From: Lachnospiraceae bacterium YSD2013
Lineage (GTDB): Bacteria > Bacillota > Clostridia > Lachnospirales > Lachnospiraceae
Assembly (NCBI GenBank): GCA_900100895.1
Contig: FMTX01000009.1
Span: 1 to 64,000, forward strand
Direction of reading: 5' to 3'
Length of the DNA stretch: 64,000 nucleotides
Shown one piece after another: positions 1-7,829 of the stretch. Both the position numbers and the translations under genes were made by a program. The stretch's first letter is position 1; each line of letters opens with the position of its first letter. A model generated the notes under the pieces. That model was not told the origin of the DNA and searched no databases. It saw nothing but the letters and a program-made list of their open reading frames with translations.

Positions 1-168
1 TCCTTCGATAATCTCTACTCCTTTATACCCGCATAATTGTTTCAATATTTCCCCTATGCTTGCTCTGTATTGATTATAGATTATTTTTCTCCTATACTTA
101 GGGGTGAACACAATGTGGTACTTACATAGCCATTTTGTGTGTGCTAAACTATTTGCCTTCGTGGCCAT
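1..168 (-). CDS. tnpA: IS200/IS605-family transposase TnpA, 5' part only
   Basis: The first 56 codons of a Y1 (HUH) single-strand transposase are read leftward and run off the window. The start ATG is at 168-166. The N terminus contains KYHIVFTPKYRRK (around residues 17-29), the highly conserved opening of IS200-type TnpA. The HUH motif and catalytic Tyr lie further on in this family and are outside the window, so intactness cannot be judged. In this family TnpA excises and inserts the element as single-stranded DNA using subterminal hairpins; a strong bulged hairpin sits immediately upstream at 171-233. The next gene pair is a toxin-antitoxin module, a common neighbour of mobile DNA. Identification is secure; activity is unknown. 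Confidence 0.9.
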   Translation of the reverse strand, partial: MATKANSLAHTKWLCKYHIVFTPKYRRKIIYNQYRASIGEILKQLCGYKGVEIIEG

Positions 169-170
169 TA

Positions 171-233
171 AAATCACCTTTCCTTTCACTATATTTCGGC
201 TTGAACAACCTCATTATAGTGGAAAGGTGATTT
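171..233. repeat. Bulged inverted repeat upstream of TnpA (IS end / leader hairpin)
   Basis: AAATCACCTTTCC at 171-183 pairs with GGAAAGGTGATTT at 221-233, and CACTATA at 187-193 pairs with TATAGTG at 215-221, leaving an extra four-base CTTT bulge on the left arm. IS200 elements carry such hairpins near the left end, where they act as transposase recognition sites and as barriers to read-through transcription into tnpA. The cleavage site itself cannot be placed from the sequence alone. Confidence 0.65.
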
Positions 234-254
234 TTTTGTATAACAAACACCGCG

Positions 255-315
255 CACCCGCATAGCGGGTGGTTGATATTTCGCACGCTTCGCGAGCTCA
301 ACAGGGTCACGACCC
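255..315. repeat. Two further short inverted repeats between the IS and the TA operon
   Basis: CACCCGC at 255-261 pairs with GCGGGTG at 265-271 (3-base loop), and GGGTC at 304-308 pairs with GACCC at 311-315 (2-base loop). No gene lies here. They may belong to the IS end or be the scar of an older insertion. Function unknown. Confidence 0.4.
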
Positions 316-324
316 ATAACAATA

Positions 325-356
325 AAAGAGTGGGTTGATAATCAACCCACTCTTTT
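325..356. terminator. Bidirectional terminator after the toxin gene
   Basis: AAAGAGTGGGTTGAT pairs with ATCAACCCACTCTTT with almost no loop, A-rich on one side and T-rich on the other. On the minus strand it follows the toxin stop codon directly. Confidence 0.8.
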
Positions 357-360
357 TGCG

Positions 361-708
361 TTATCGTAATTCATCTATATCAGGATACAGCTCTGCCAAG
401 ATCTTAGGAATATCACGCTTTTGATATATTACATTCATAACATATACCTCTGAATATTCTTCATAAACATAAAAGAATACTGCAAAATTCTTGGCATTCA
501 TGCGTCGCACTCCGCGAGATTTCCAAGGCTCATTCTCCATAAGTTTGAACCGCCTCGGCGATTTACTCAGCATTGTAATTTGGGACTTAATATCTTCAAT
601 GTATCTGACAGCCGTTTCCGGAGCCTTCAGTTCAAATGTGATATAATCATCCAATTCATTTAAATCAGCCTCAGCATCAGGCGTGATGATTATTTCATAT
701 TCTCCCAT
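361..708 (-). CDS. RelE/ParE-family type II toxin
   Basis: This 115-residue protein has the size and pattern of the RelE/ParE superfamily: an N-terminal EYEIIITPDAEADLNEL strand-helix, a central region with SPRRFKLMENEPWKSRGVRR and a C-terminal AVFFYVYEE...VYVMNVIYQKRDI strand block typical of plasmid-stabilisation toxins. RelE members cleave ribosome-bound mRNA; ParE members poison gyrase. The sequence alone does not decide between them, although the overall pattern is closer to RelE/YafQ-like proteins. Its ATG shares one base with the antitoxin stop (TAATG, 706-710), so the two are translationally coupled. A strong terminator follows at once. The pair sits next to an IS fragment, consistent with horizontal acquisition. 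Confidence 0.85.
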   Translation of the reverse strand: MGEYEIIITPDAEADLNELDDYITFELKAPETAVRYIEDIKSQITMLSKSPRRFKLMENEPWKSRGVRRMNAKNFAVFFYVYEEYSEVYVMNVIYQKRDIPKILAELYPDIDELR

Positions 709-1007
709 TAACTATGCTTCCTCTCCAGTTTATCAAATACTTCTTTCATCGGCTTGCCTTGCCTTGCACGCGCTTGCTCGTAGCTGCGTGTAAGCTTAGC
801 ATCCAGTTCATCTGCGCTCATTTCTTCCAAAGACTTAGGCTTCTTCTGAAGCGTAATTGAAAAAGGCACTCCCTGTTGCGCAATAATCTGGTGATATAAA
901 GTATTGATAACAACCGAAACTGGTATTCCGAGCTGATGTAATATATCTTCTGCCTGATTTTTAACGTTTTCGTCTATTCTGGCACTGACTGTGGCATTCT
1001 TGTTCAT
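708..1007 (-). CDS. RelB/DinJ-family antitoxin
   Basis: This 99-residue protein has the RelB/DinJ signature at its N terminus: NATVSARIDENVKNQAEDIL followed by LGIPVSVVINTLYHQI, a ribbon-helix-helix DNA-binding domain (about residues 4-50). The C-terminal half is charged and helical, as expected of the segment that wraps the toxin. The start ATG at 1007 has a good ribosome site, GGAGGG. The gene comes first in the operon, as is usual for type II systems, and its product would be expected to repress the promoter at 1028-1056 together with the toxin. Confidence 0.88.
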   Translation of the reverse strand: MNKNATVSARIDENVKNQAEDILHQLGIPVSVVINTLYHQIIAQQGVPFSITLQKKPKSLEEMSADELDAKLTRSYEQARARQGKPMKEVFDKLERKHS

Positions 1008-1027
1008 AGCAAATCCCTCCTATACAA

Positions 1028-1056
1028 ATTCTACCATTGTGTACTGCATTTTGCAA
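1028..1056 (-). promoter_or_regulatory. Promoter of the toxin-antitoxin operon
   Basis: On the minus strand a -35 TTGCAA (1056-1051) is followed by a 17-base spacer and a -10 TAGAAT (1033-1028), about 20 bases upstream of the antitoxin start codon. Good match to sigma-A consensus. Confidence 0.7.
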
Positions 1057-1106
1057 GACGCTTGCATTACAATTTAAGTTGAGCGCCCGCTTGTCGTCAC
1101 ACAAAA

Positions 1107-1128
1107 AAGGCACCCTCGCGGGTGCCTT
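1107..1128 (-). terminator. Terminator after the FakA C-terminal-like gene
   Basis: AAGGCACCC / GGGTGCCTT stem with a TCGC loop, followed on the minus strand by TTTTTTG. The same nine-base stem recurs in the terminator at 57619-57641. Confidence 0.85.
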
Positions 1129-1132
1129 AACT

Positions 1133-1426
1133 TTAGCCTTTTAAGCCGTTTGACTGACGAATCATGTCTTCTACGACGATGTCGTAAATCTCGCCGATGG
1201 TGTTGCAGTACTCAAGTACTTTCCAGGGCTCGTTGGTATGGAAATGAATCTTGATAAGGTCTTCATCACCTGCAGCGATTAAGCTGTTGCCTTCAAAGTG
1301 CTCGGTGATGTAATCTGCGATTTCATCCTCGTCTAAGTCTTCGTCTCTTCTGTCGATAAGAAGCTGTGTGTCATAACGATACGCAAACTGATCGTCTTCG
1401 GCATCGATACTGGTAAAGTCTGCCAT
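1133..1426 (-). CDS. Stand-alone FakA (DAK2) C-terminal-like domain protein
   Basis: This 97-residue protein resembles only the C-terminal domain of fatty-acid kinase FakA/YloV. The run GDEDLIKIHFHTNEPWKVLE (residues about 53-72) followed by GEIYDIVVEDMIRQ is the hallmark of that domain. The kinase (DhaL-like) and middle domains of FakA are absent, and an upstream ribosome site (AGGAGGACATTTAA before ATG) shows the start is genuine and not a truncation. In FakA the domain is part of a fatty-acid kinase that works with DegV/FakB proteins. What it does alone is unknown. A DegV-family gene lies at 42414-43271, but no direct link is visible. The protein is very acidic. Confidence 0.75.
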   Translation of the reverse strand: MADFTSIDAEDDQFAYRYDTQLLIDRRDEDLDEDEIADYITEHFEGNSLIAAGDEDLIKIHFHTNEPWKVLEYCNTIGEIYDIVVEDMIRQSNGLKG

Positions 1427-1486
1427 TTAAATGTCCTCCTTTATCAAAAACAAAGAGGGGCGCGTGGCCTCTCTTCGTCTTATATC

Positions 1487-1726
1487 TTACTTAAAAATCT
1501 TTCTGCTGAGCCAGATAAGTACGCAGGCACCTACTACTGAAATAAGGATACCGCCGATCCAGTTTGTGGCACCGAGTCCGATGATTCCGCCGAGAAGTCC
1601 ACCGACAACACCACCTACAAGACCGAGGATGATATTGCGAAGGAAAGAACCCTTGCTTCCCATAATTTCACCTGCAAGCCAACCGGACAATGCGCCGAGC
1701 AAAAGTGTAACTATAAATCTAATCAT
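1487..1726 (-). CDS. GlsB/YeaQ/YmgE-family small membrane protein
   Basis: A 79-residue, highly hydrophobic protein with three membrane segments and the glycine-rich pattern of the family (ALSGWLAGEIMG, LGLVGGVVGGLLGG, NWIGGILISVVGA). Members are annotated as stress-associated membrane proteins; the biochemical role is not known. I place the start at ATG 1726, because GGGAGGATATGTT precedes it; a longer reading frame adds 21 residues without a ribosome site. It lies about 60 bases downstream of the ZIP transporter gene on the same strand, so the two may be co-transcribed. Confidence 0.85.
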   Translation of the reverse strand: MIRFIVTLLLGALSGWLAGEIMGSKGSFLRNIILGLVGGVVGGLLGGIIGLGATNWIGGILISVVGACVLIWLSRKIFK

Positions 1727-1789
1727 AACATATCCTCCCATACTTTCTTTGATACTCAATAATCTACTCTTTTTAACCGAAACTGTCAA

Positions 1790-2584
1790 TTATCCGAGTG
1801 CCACATCAAGCGCCATCATAACCGTGAATCCGACTGCAAACATCACAACACCTATATTGGAATGCTCGCCTTCCGACATCTCGGGAATAAGTTCTTCCAC
1901 TACCACATACATCATTGCGCCGGCAGCAAAAGAAAGTAAGAACGGCATAGCCGGCACTATAAATCCGACTGCCATAACCGTAATTGCTCCAAATATAGGC
2001 TCTACTGCGCCCGACAACATACCATCCATGAAGGCACCAAACTTGCTTTTGCCCTCGGCGTGAAGAGGCATGGAAATAATCGCGCCTTCAGGGAAGTTCT
2101 GGATTGCAATACCTATAGCCAGCGCCATTGCTCCGCCCGCCGTAATCTCGGCCGAATGCGATATAAGTCCCGCCAATACAACACCCACTGCCATTCCCTC
2201 GGGAATATTGTGAAGCGTCACCGCAAGCACCATCATTGTGGTACGTGCAAGTCTGCTCTTGGGACCCTCGGCCTTCTCGGCATTTAAGTGCAAGTGAGGA
2301 ATAAGCGTATCCAGCAAAAGAAGGAATAACACTCCTCCCCAGAATCCCGCAGCCGCCGGTGCAAACGCCCACTTATCAAGGTGCTCCGACTGCTCCATTG
2401 CAGGGATAAGCAAGCTCCATATTGAAGCTGCCACCATTACGCCTGCCGCAAAGCCCGAAAGCGCCTTCTGAACAAGCCTGCCCAGATTCTTTTTCATAAA
2501 AAGAACACATGCGGAACCTGCGGTAGTTCCGGCAAAGGGAATCAATAGTCCCAGTAATACTTCTTTGGTAAATATAGCACTCAT
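1790..2584 (-). CDS. ZIP-family divalent metal transporter
   Basis: A 264-residue polytopic protein of the ZIP family, which moves zinc, iron or other divalent metals into the cytoplasm. The two signature metal-site motifs are present and canonical: HNIPEG (residues 125-130) in helix 4 and QNFPEG (162-167) in helix 5. A His/acid loop HLHLNAEK (97-104) separates helices 3 and 4. Length and helix count match the ZupT/GufA-like branch. The start has a good ribosome site (AAAGGAG). The promoter region carries two inverted repeats that may bind a metalloregulator (see 2626-2667). Metal specificity cannot be told from the sequence. Confidence 0.92.
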   Translation of the reverse strand: MSAIFTKEVLLGLLIPFAGTTAGSACVLFMKKNLGRLVQKALSGFAAGVMVAASIWSLLIPAMEQSEHLDKWAFAPAAAGFWGGVLFLLLLDTLIPHLHLNAEKAEGPKSRLARTTMMVLAVTLHNIPEGMAVGVVLAGLISHSAEITAGGAMALAIGIAIQNFPEGAIISMPLHAEGKSKFGAFMDGMLSGAVEPIFGAITVMAVGFIVPAMPFLLSFAAGAMMYVVVEELIPEMSEGEHSNIGVVMFAVGFTVMMALDVALG

Positions 2585-2625
2585 AATAGCTGCTCCTTTC
2601 TTAATTAGCTATTCTTTCCCTCTTC

Positions 2626-2667
2626 GCCTTGATTGTAGCACAAGGCTTCTGGTTAGTAATCGCTAAC
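2626..2667 (-). promoter_or_regulatory. ZIP promoter with two inverted repeats
   Basis: On the minus strand TGCTACAAT gives an extended -10 (hexamer 2637-2632). The -10 is bracketed by an inverted repeat GCCTTG (2626-2631) / CAAGGC (2641-2646). A second one, GTTAG (2652-2656) / CTAAC (2663-2667), lies in the -35 region and faintly resembles DtxR/MntR-type boxes. Inference: repression by a metal-sensing regulator. Confidence 0.45.
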
Positions 2668-2715
2668 TCAAACAAGAATATTGCGATTTTCATATGAATG
2701 TTTGTGCATATAAAC

Positions 2716-2747
2716 ATAAAAAGAGCGCCGGATGCAATCCGCCGCCC
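2716..2747 (-). terminator. Probable terminator after the 206-residue protein gene
   Basis: On the minus strand GGCGGAT-TGC-ATCCGGC forms an imperfect GC-rich stem followed by GCTCTTTTTATG. It lies about 20 bases beyond the stop codon of the gene at 2766-3386. Confidence 0.6.
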
Positions 2748-2765
2748 TTAGTTACGATGTTTCTT

Positions 2766-3386
2766 TTACTGCTTGGATGCATAATAATCTTCGAAAAGCT
2801 TATTGGTGGCATCAATGGTGTTCTTGCTGATTTCGGGGAGTTCTTTGCCCCAGGTCTTCTCAGCCTGCTTGTAACCCTTTTCGATGGCTTCCTGCATGGA
2901 CTTCATCTTCTCTACGTCGTCTCCCGCAAGAGCGGATGCAAAATCGAAGAGTCGCTGGGAGGTCTGCTTAACGCCCCAGTAGCCGTCCTCTGAGATGTCC
3001 GCCTGAGCCTGGGCCTTGGTAGCCGAATCAACGGTGAACTTGCCGCTTGCAAGGAACTTCCACATATCGTCGCCGGTTGCCTTGCCGTATGCGCCCACCT
3101 GACCGCTGATGGTCTTCTGAACAAGATCCAAAAGCTGTGCCTGACGCTTCTCCATATCTGCATTAAGCTGATTAACAAGGGCATCTCTGTCTTCCTTGCT
3201 CATCTTATTGATTGAGTAAGTAGCCTTGCCCTGATTCTGTCCTTTTTCATAGACTGCGCCCACGTCTTCCTTGACGGTCTCGACAGCCTTTTCTTCTTTG
3301 ACTTCAGTTGCCTTGGAAACAGTCGAAGTCGCAGCGGTCTGCGCTACGCTTGCGCCCTGTGTTACCGATGAAATATCTAATGACAT
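2766..3386 (-). CDS. Conserved-looking helical protein of unknown function
   Basis: A 206-residue protein without signal peptide or membrane segment. The first 55 residues are low-complexity (Ala/Thr/Lys/Glu-rich, TAATSTVSKATEVKEEKA). From about residue 58 it is predicted mostly helical, with the segment SEDGYWGVKQTSQRLFDFA (around 131-149) and AEKTWGKELPEISKNTIDA (around 174-192) standing out as conserved-looking blocks. I have the impression that similar C-terminal blocks occur in proteins of motile clostridia, but I cannot name a family and no flagellar gene is nearby. The start has a good ribosome site (GGAAAGGAG). Single-gene unit with its own terminator. Confidence 0.75.
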   Translation of the reverse strand: MSLDISSVTQGASVAQTAATSTVSKATEVKEEKAVETVKEDVGAVYEKGQNQGKATYSINKMSKEDRDALVNQLNADMEKRQAQLLDLVQKTISGQVGAYGKATGDDMWKFLASGKFTVDSATKAQAQADISEDGYWGVKQTSQRLFDFASALAGDDVEKMKSMQEAIEKGYKQAEKTWGKELPEISKNTIDATNKLFEDYYASKQ

Positions 3387-3425
3387 ATCGGACTCCTTTC
3401 CGCATAAAAAGTGCTATGTAGCAAG

Positions 3426-3449
3426 AGTGCAGGCCTTATAGCCTGCACT
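3426..3449. repeat. Perfect 9-bp inverted repeat
   Basis: AGTGCAGGC at 3426-3434 pairs with GCCTGCACT at 3441-3449. No clear T-run follows on the minus strand, where transcription from both neighbouring genes runs. It could be a weak terminator for the DMT gene or a leader structure for the 206-residue protein gene. The rest of 3387-3606 shows nothing I can assign. Confidence 0.45.
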
Positions 3450-3606
3450 TATATATTTATCTATATCCCCTACTCAGGAAATTTTCCTTCGCACCCTTTA
3501 TACTACCCGAAGGAGCGAAACGAATTATTAATCCTTTCTTTTTCCTGCAAGTACGGGTCTTGCGATATGCACATTGAAAAATTCGATTAACGGTCCCATG
3601 AAGATA

Positions 3607-4497
3607 TCACCCGTTTGAAGCGGCGCGGTCGCGACGAAGCGTCAGATACCACCTTACAACCGCCGTTCCGATGATGATTACATAACCGATAACGCTAAGA
3701 TACGAGGGCGTCTCGGATAAGAATATCATACCGAGAATGGCCGCAAATATAACCTGCGTGTAGTCGAACACGGAAATTTCTTTGGCCGGGGCGAACTTAT
3801 AGGCTGTGGTGATTCCGAACTGCCCAAGGGATGCCGCAACACCCGCAAGTATCAGACAGGTCCACTGCCATGCTGTCATGGGATGAAAGTCCTTAATCAG
3901 AAACGGCGCAGTCACAAGACATGAGAACGCGGAAAAACAAAATACTATGACAGGCGTTCTCTCACCCCTGCCCCCGAGTCTTCGCACGAATACATACGCG
4001 GTACCTGCTCCGAAGCCTCCGTAAAGGCCGATAAGCGCGGGCACTACCGACATATCTCCGCCGGGACGAATGATGAAAAGCGCACCCACAAAAGCAATCA
4101 CCGTTGCCACAATATCCCTGACCTTGGGCACTTCCTTAAGCACCGGTATGGAAATCAATATTGCAAAGAAAGGTGACAGTTTGTTAAGCATATTCGCGTC
4201 CGCAATACCGAGCCTGTCTATGGCATAGAAATTGCAGATAAGGCCGCTGGTGCCGAAGATACAGCGAAGCGCGATATCTAAATAGCTTGTCTTTTGAATC
4301 TTGAACTTCTCGGGTGAGCGAAGCAGTATCACGGTTGCCACGACTGCTGCCACGGCATTCCTGAAAAACGCCTTCTGCATGGTGGGCAAATCACCCGATA
4401 TACGTACAAAAAACGTCATAAAAGAGAATCCGAGCGCAGCAAGTAAGATACACAGGATTCCCTTTATGTAATTCGATTTTAACTTAACTTCGCCCAT
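3607..4497 (-). CDS. DMT-superfamily (EamA) transporter
   Basis: About 296 residues with ten predicted membrane helices arranged as two EamA repeats (about residues 10-140 and 152-285). Sequences such as GFSFMTFFVRISGDLPTMQK and KLSPFFAILISIPVLKEVP are typical of drug/metabolite transporters of the RhaT/EamA group, which export small metabolites or amino acids. The substrate is not predictable. I choose ATG 4497 over one 24 bases upstream because AGGAGAGACACT precedes it. The gene lies 60 bases downstream of the yesN-like gene on the same strand, so read-through is possible, although no function in glucan use is implied. Confidence 0.88.
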   Translation of the reverse strand: MGEVKLKSNYIKGILCILLAALGFSFMTFFVRISGDLPTMQKAFFRNAVAAVVATVILLRSPEKFKIQKTSYLDIALRCIFGTSGLICNFYAIDRLGIADANMLNKLSPFFAILISIPVLKEVPKVRDIVATVIAFVGALFIIRPGGDMSVVPALIGLYGGFGAGTAYVFVRRLGGRGERTPVIVFCFSAFSCLVTAPFLIKDFHPMTAWQWTCLILAGVAASLGQFGITTAYKFAPAKEISVFDYTQVIFAAILGMIFLSETPSYLSVIGYVIIIGTAVVRWYLTLRRDRAASNG

Positions 4498-4557
4498 AGT
4501 GTCTCTCCTATCGTTTCCCATTATGTTACCACTTTAGGGCGATAAAGCAAGATAAAT

Positions 4558-6012
4558 TTATTGCCTTTGCATGTTTTTGCGATACTCTCCCGGGGAAACT
4601 CCGCACTCTGCCTTAAAGGTCTTCATGAAATGCTTCTCGTTGTCGTATCCCACCGCACGGCTCACTTCGATAATTTTCATATCGGTATCGCTTAAGAGCT
4701 TCTTGGCTTCTTTGATACGGATTCCTTTTAAGTAATTAACAAAGTTCGTGCCCGTATACTGCTTAAACAGGTATGAAAGCATCGAATAATTCATGGAAAT
4801 ATAATTGGACACAACCGCCATGTTTAAGTCTTTCATGTAGTTTTGTTCCACATACTCAACGGCCGCTTTAAGCTTCTTCTTACCTTCCGAATCATCGCTT
4901 TGTAAGATAAGCCCCCTAAGCTTCATAATCCACTCCATGAGTGCTTCCCTGTACTCGTCGATGTCAGCCAAAGAAAGCACGTCGCGAAGCCTCTTAAGCT
5001 CCTCTTCCGCCTCTTCCGTCACGCTGTTTTTGTATATTTTTTTGACATTATCGTTAAAGTCGGTCAGAGCCGCTTCGAAGTCATCGTAGCTCAGATTTCC
5101 GCGCTTGCATTCGGTGAATAACTTGCCCCACTGCTCGTCAAGTTCGTCTTCTCGCTTGGTGCCCACAAGCTGAAGCCTCTGCATTAATGCCGCTTCTTCC
5201 ACCAGACGTTTTGCCTGTACGCGTAAAGGCTCGGGTGCTTCTTTGATATCATCGTCAGACTTAATGCCGCGACACTCCACAAAGGCACGCTTTCTGCGCT
5301 CAAGAGCTTCTTTGTACGCTTTTCTCAATTCAACCAATCCCGTATGCACATCGGAGGCTCCTGCACGCAATTCTTCAAAGCGGTCTTCGTCAAATTCGCG
5401 GGGCTCTTCAAGCACCAGTACATCGGAGGCATTAACGTTCTCAAAGAGTATTCCGTCAATAACGTCTTTAAAGCTGCCTACGGGCGCAACAACCACCCTG
5501 TAGGGCCCGGTTACAAATATCTCGCTGTACCGCTCTGCAATCTCCCGAATGCGAGCCTCATCAATAACGGGTCTCTCCACGAGCTGTCTTACTTCCTTAA
5601 GCCCGAAATCCTTGTCCTTCATGCTGCGAAGGTTCTTGCCCTCTATCTCTTCGTTAAGAGTCTTAAGAATGCCTGCTATCTTGTCTCGCTCAACAGGCTT
5701 TAAGATATATTCCCTTACGCCGCTTCTTAGCATCTCCACAGCATATGAAAAATCATCATAACCGCTGATTGCCACCATAAGCGGGGGCTTGGGCAGAGTG
5801 TTGGCAAGACGCACCAGCTCTATGCCGTCCATTTTGGGCATACGGATATCGGTGAACATTACGTCCACTTCTTTGTCCTTAAGTATCTCCCAGGCCAGCT
5901 CGCCGTTCTGACATTCCATAATCATTTCCACCGGAACTCCGCTTCGCTCTACCATGGTGCAGATGCCGCGTCTTATCATTTTTTCGTCTTCAACTATGAG
6001 TACGCTTTTCAC
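4558..6012 (-). CDS. YesN-type AraC-family response regulator
   Basis: A 484-residue response regulator. The receiver domain occupies about residues 1-120, with acidic pocket E8/D9, phosphoacceptor D55 in VMFTDIRMPKMDG, and the conserved Lys in YILKPV near residue 105. A 260-residue linker follows. Two AraC-type helix-turn-helix motifs lie at about 385-484 and end with the typical FMKTFKAECGVSPGEYRK. It is the partner of the YesM-like kinase, whose stop overlaps its start by four bases (ATGA, 6009-6012). YesN regulators usually activate neighbouring sugar transport and hydrolase genes, so the likely targets are the beta-glucan genes at 9.5-19.7 kb. Confidence 0.93.
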   Translation of the reverse strand: MKSVLIVEDEKMIRRGICTMVERSGVPVEMIMECQNGELAWEILKDKEVDVMFTDIRMPKMDGIELVRLANTLPKPPLMVAISGYDDFSYAVEMLRSGVREYILKPVERDKIAGILKTLNEEIEGKNLRSMKDKDFGLKEVRQLVERPVIDEARIREIAERYSEIFVTGPYRVVVAPVGSFKDVIDGILFENVNASDVLVLEEPREFDEDRFEELRAGASDVHTGLVELRKAYKEALERRKRAFVECRGIKSDDDIKEAPEPLRVQAKRLVEEAALMQRLQLVGTKREDELDEQWGKLFTECKRGNLSYDDFEAALTDFNDNVKKIYKNSVTEEAEEELKRLRDVLSLADIDEYREALMEWIMKLRGLILQSDDSEGKKKLKAAVEYVEQNYMKDLNMAVVSNYISMNYSMLSYLFKQYTGTNFVNYLKGIRIKEAKKLLSDTDMKIIEVSRAVGYDNEKHFMKTFKAECGVSPGEYRKNMQRQ

Positions 6013-7829
6013 TTTAACCCTCCGACATTATTACCCGCTTCTCTTCGTCTTTTTCCGGCGGGAATCTTAACTACCGCCTTAGTATACAGACCCTGCTTGG
6101 AATACATGGAAAGGCCGTATTCCTTGCCGAAAGCCATTATTATTCTGTCATTAACGTTCTTAAGTCCTATACCGTTTCCTTTGCCGCCGTTTACGTCGAT
6201 TTCGCTCTCTATACGCTTGCGAAGAATGGCTATCTCTTCCTCCGACATTCCTCGACCGCTGTCGGATACTTCGATTACACAGTCCTCGCCTTCAATGTGG
6301 CCCTTAATATATACGGTATTCTCCACACCGAGAGGCTCTATGCCGTGAAGTATCGCATTCTCAACCAGAGGCTGAAGCGACATCTTCGGAATCTCAAGTT
6401 CAAGCAGTGTATCGTCAAGCTTTACGCCAAGGTGAATCGGATAGTCATATCTTAGATTAATAAGAGCCATGTAGTCCTGAATATACTCAAGTTCCTGCCC
6501 GACGGTAACGTTGCCTGATACCCATCTCATACTGTATCTTAGTAACTTACCAAGTGATGTGATTGCATCGGAGATATCGTACTTCTCCTCGATCTCCGCC
6601 ATCATCTTAATGGACTCAAGTACGTTATAAATGAAATGAGCATTGATCTGGTTCTGAAGTGCCCTTATCTCCGAGTTCTTAACAAGGACTTCTCTGTCGA
6701 TGTTCTCCTTCATGAGCTTTTCAATCTTATCAAGCATATCGTTAAGAGCCGTACCGAGCTCTCCCATCTCATCGGAGGCTTCCTCCTTGATACGAACGCT
6801 TAAGTTGCCCTGTCTTACTTTCTCCATGCTATCTAAGATTGCGTAGAACTGTCGCAGCATTCTTTTGACAATAAAATCGATGATGAATGCCAAAAGAATG
6901 AGCACTACCACCATCACACCCACAAAGAAGTTTCTGGTGTTGTAGACCTTCTTAATGTTGGCGGTAATATCGAGGACGGTGATAAGGGTACCGCCGAGCT
7001 TCTTACTGTATACGCCCGACACCACAAATTTCTTGCCGTCATGCTTGATGTAATTTACAAAGTTCTCCTGTCCCTCGCAGTCGCACTCTGCGGCGAGAGT
7101 CTCCATAAGCGCCGCTATCTCGTCACTTTGAGCATCGTCGTAATATATTAAGCCGTCATCGGTCTTAAAGAAGCCGTATTCAGTATCCTTGCCTTCGTAT
7201 AGTGCCGGGAACATGGTCTTCATGTTGACCGCGGCTTCAATCGTGCCGATTACACCGTTCTTATAGTCCGTAATAGGCGTAATAAGGCCCGCAAGGCTCT
7301 CTCTGTGACTGGTAATCAGCGCGGAAAAAGCAGTGTCGTTGTAACCGAATACCCAGCCGGTTCTGCCCTCTTCCGCCCACTCAAGATTACTCATTCGCGA
7401 GTTCTTATAAAGCACCGGCATAACCTCGGATACGGCATCGTTTGAGGCATATATTCGCACGCCGTACAGTAACGGGTTATTGCTGACTAATCGCTCAAGG
7501 TTTTTAACGTCTGTTTCCTTGAAGCTTACGATTGCGTCAAGGTCAAGGCTTCTTCCCTCACTTGCGGCGTTAAGCACATTAAGCATCTCCTCGTCCGCAA
7601 GAAAGAACTGCGTGGACATATTGATAGAATCGATACAGGTATCTATCTGACTCTTGTTTCGCTCCGTCTTATGCTCCATGTAAGCCTTCGACTCGCTTAC
7701 CACGTTCACTTCCTGCTCTCTGAAAAGCACACCGGCAAGCACCGCCATGGTAATGGCAATGGTCACTATGATGACGATGGTGAACTTTATATTCAGTTTT
7801 AAGCCGTTATATAACTTATGCTTTTTCAT
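6009..7829 (-). CDS. YesM-type sensor histidine kinase
   Basis: A 606-residue membrane kinase. TM1 is at about 15-35, followed by an extracellular sensory region of about 260 residues, TM2 around 302-322 (GVMVVVLILLAFIIDFIV), HAMP (about 325-378), the His-kinase domain with phosphoacceptor in QINAHFIYNVLESIKMM, and a C-terminal ATPase with N-box NAILHGIEP and DSGRGMSEEE. It is the cognate sensor for the YesN-like regulator. The gene starts immediately after the stop codon of a solute-binding lipoprotein gene (7830-9401), which suggests that the binding protein helps the kinase perceive a sugar. Confidence 0.93.
   Translation of the reverse strand: MKKHKLYNGLKLNIKFTIVIIVTIAITMAVLAGVLFREQEVNVVSESKAYMEHKTERNKSQIDTCIDSINMSTQFFLADEEMLNVLNAASEGRSLDLDAIVSFKETDVKNLERLVSNNPLLYGVRIYASNDAVSEVMPVLYKNSRMSNLEWAEEGRTGWVFGYNDTAFSALITSHRESLAGLITPITDYKNGVIGTIEAAVNMKTMFPALYEGKDTEYGFFKTDDGLIYYDDAQSDEIAALMETLAAECDCEGQENFVNYIKHDGKKFVVSGVYSKKLGGTLITVLDITANIKKVYNTRNFFVGVMVVVLILLAFIIDFIVKRMLRQFYAILDSMEKVRQGNLSVRIKEEASDEMGELGTALNDMLDKIEKLMKENIDREVLVKNSEIRALQNQINAHFIYNVLESIKMMAEIEEKYDISDAITSLGKLLRYSMRWVSGNVTVGQELEYIQDYMALINLRYDYPIHLGVKLDDTLLELEIPKMSLQPLVENAILHGIEPLGVENTVYIKGHIEGEDCVIEVSDSGRGMSEEEIAILRKRIESEIDVNGGKGNGIGLKNVNDRIIMAFGKEYGLSMYSKQGLYTKAVVKIPAGKRRREAGNNVGGLK

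Noticed and set aside
1431-2063. A 210-codon plus-strand frame
   Set aside because: It is the mirror of the GlsB-like and ZIP genes; its product is a low-complexity Pro/Thr/Ile string without a ribosome site.
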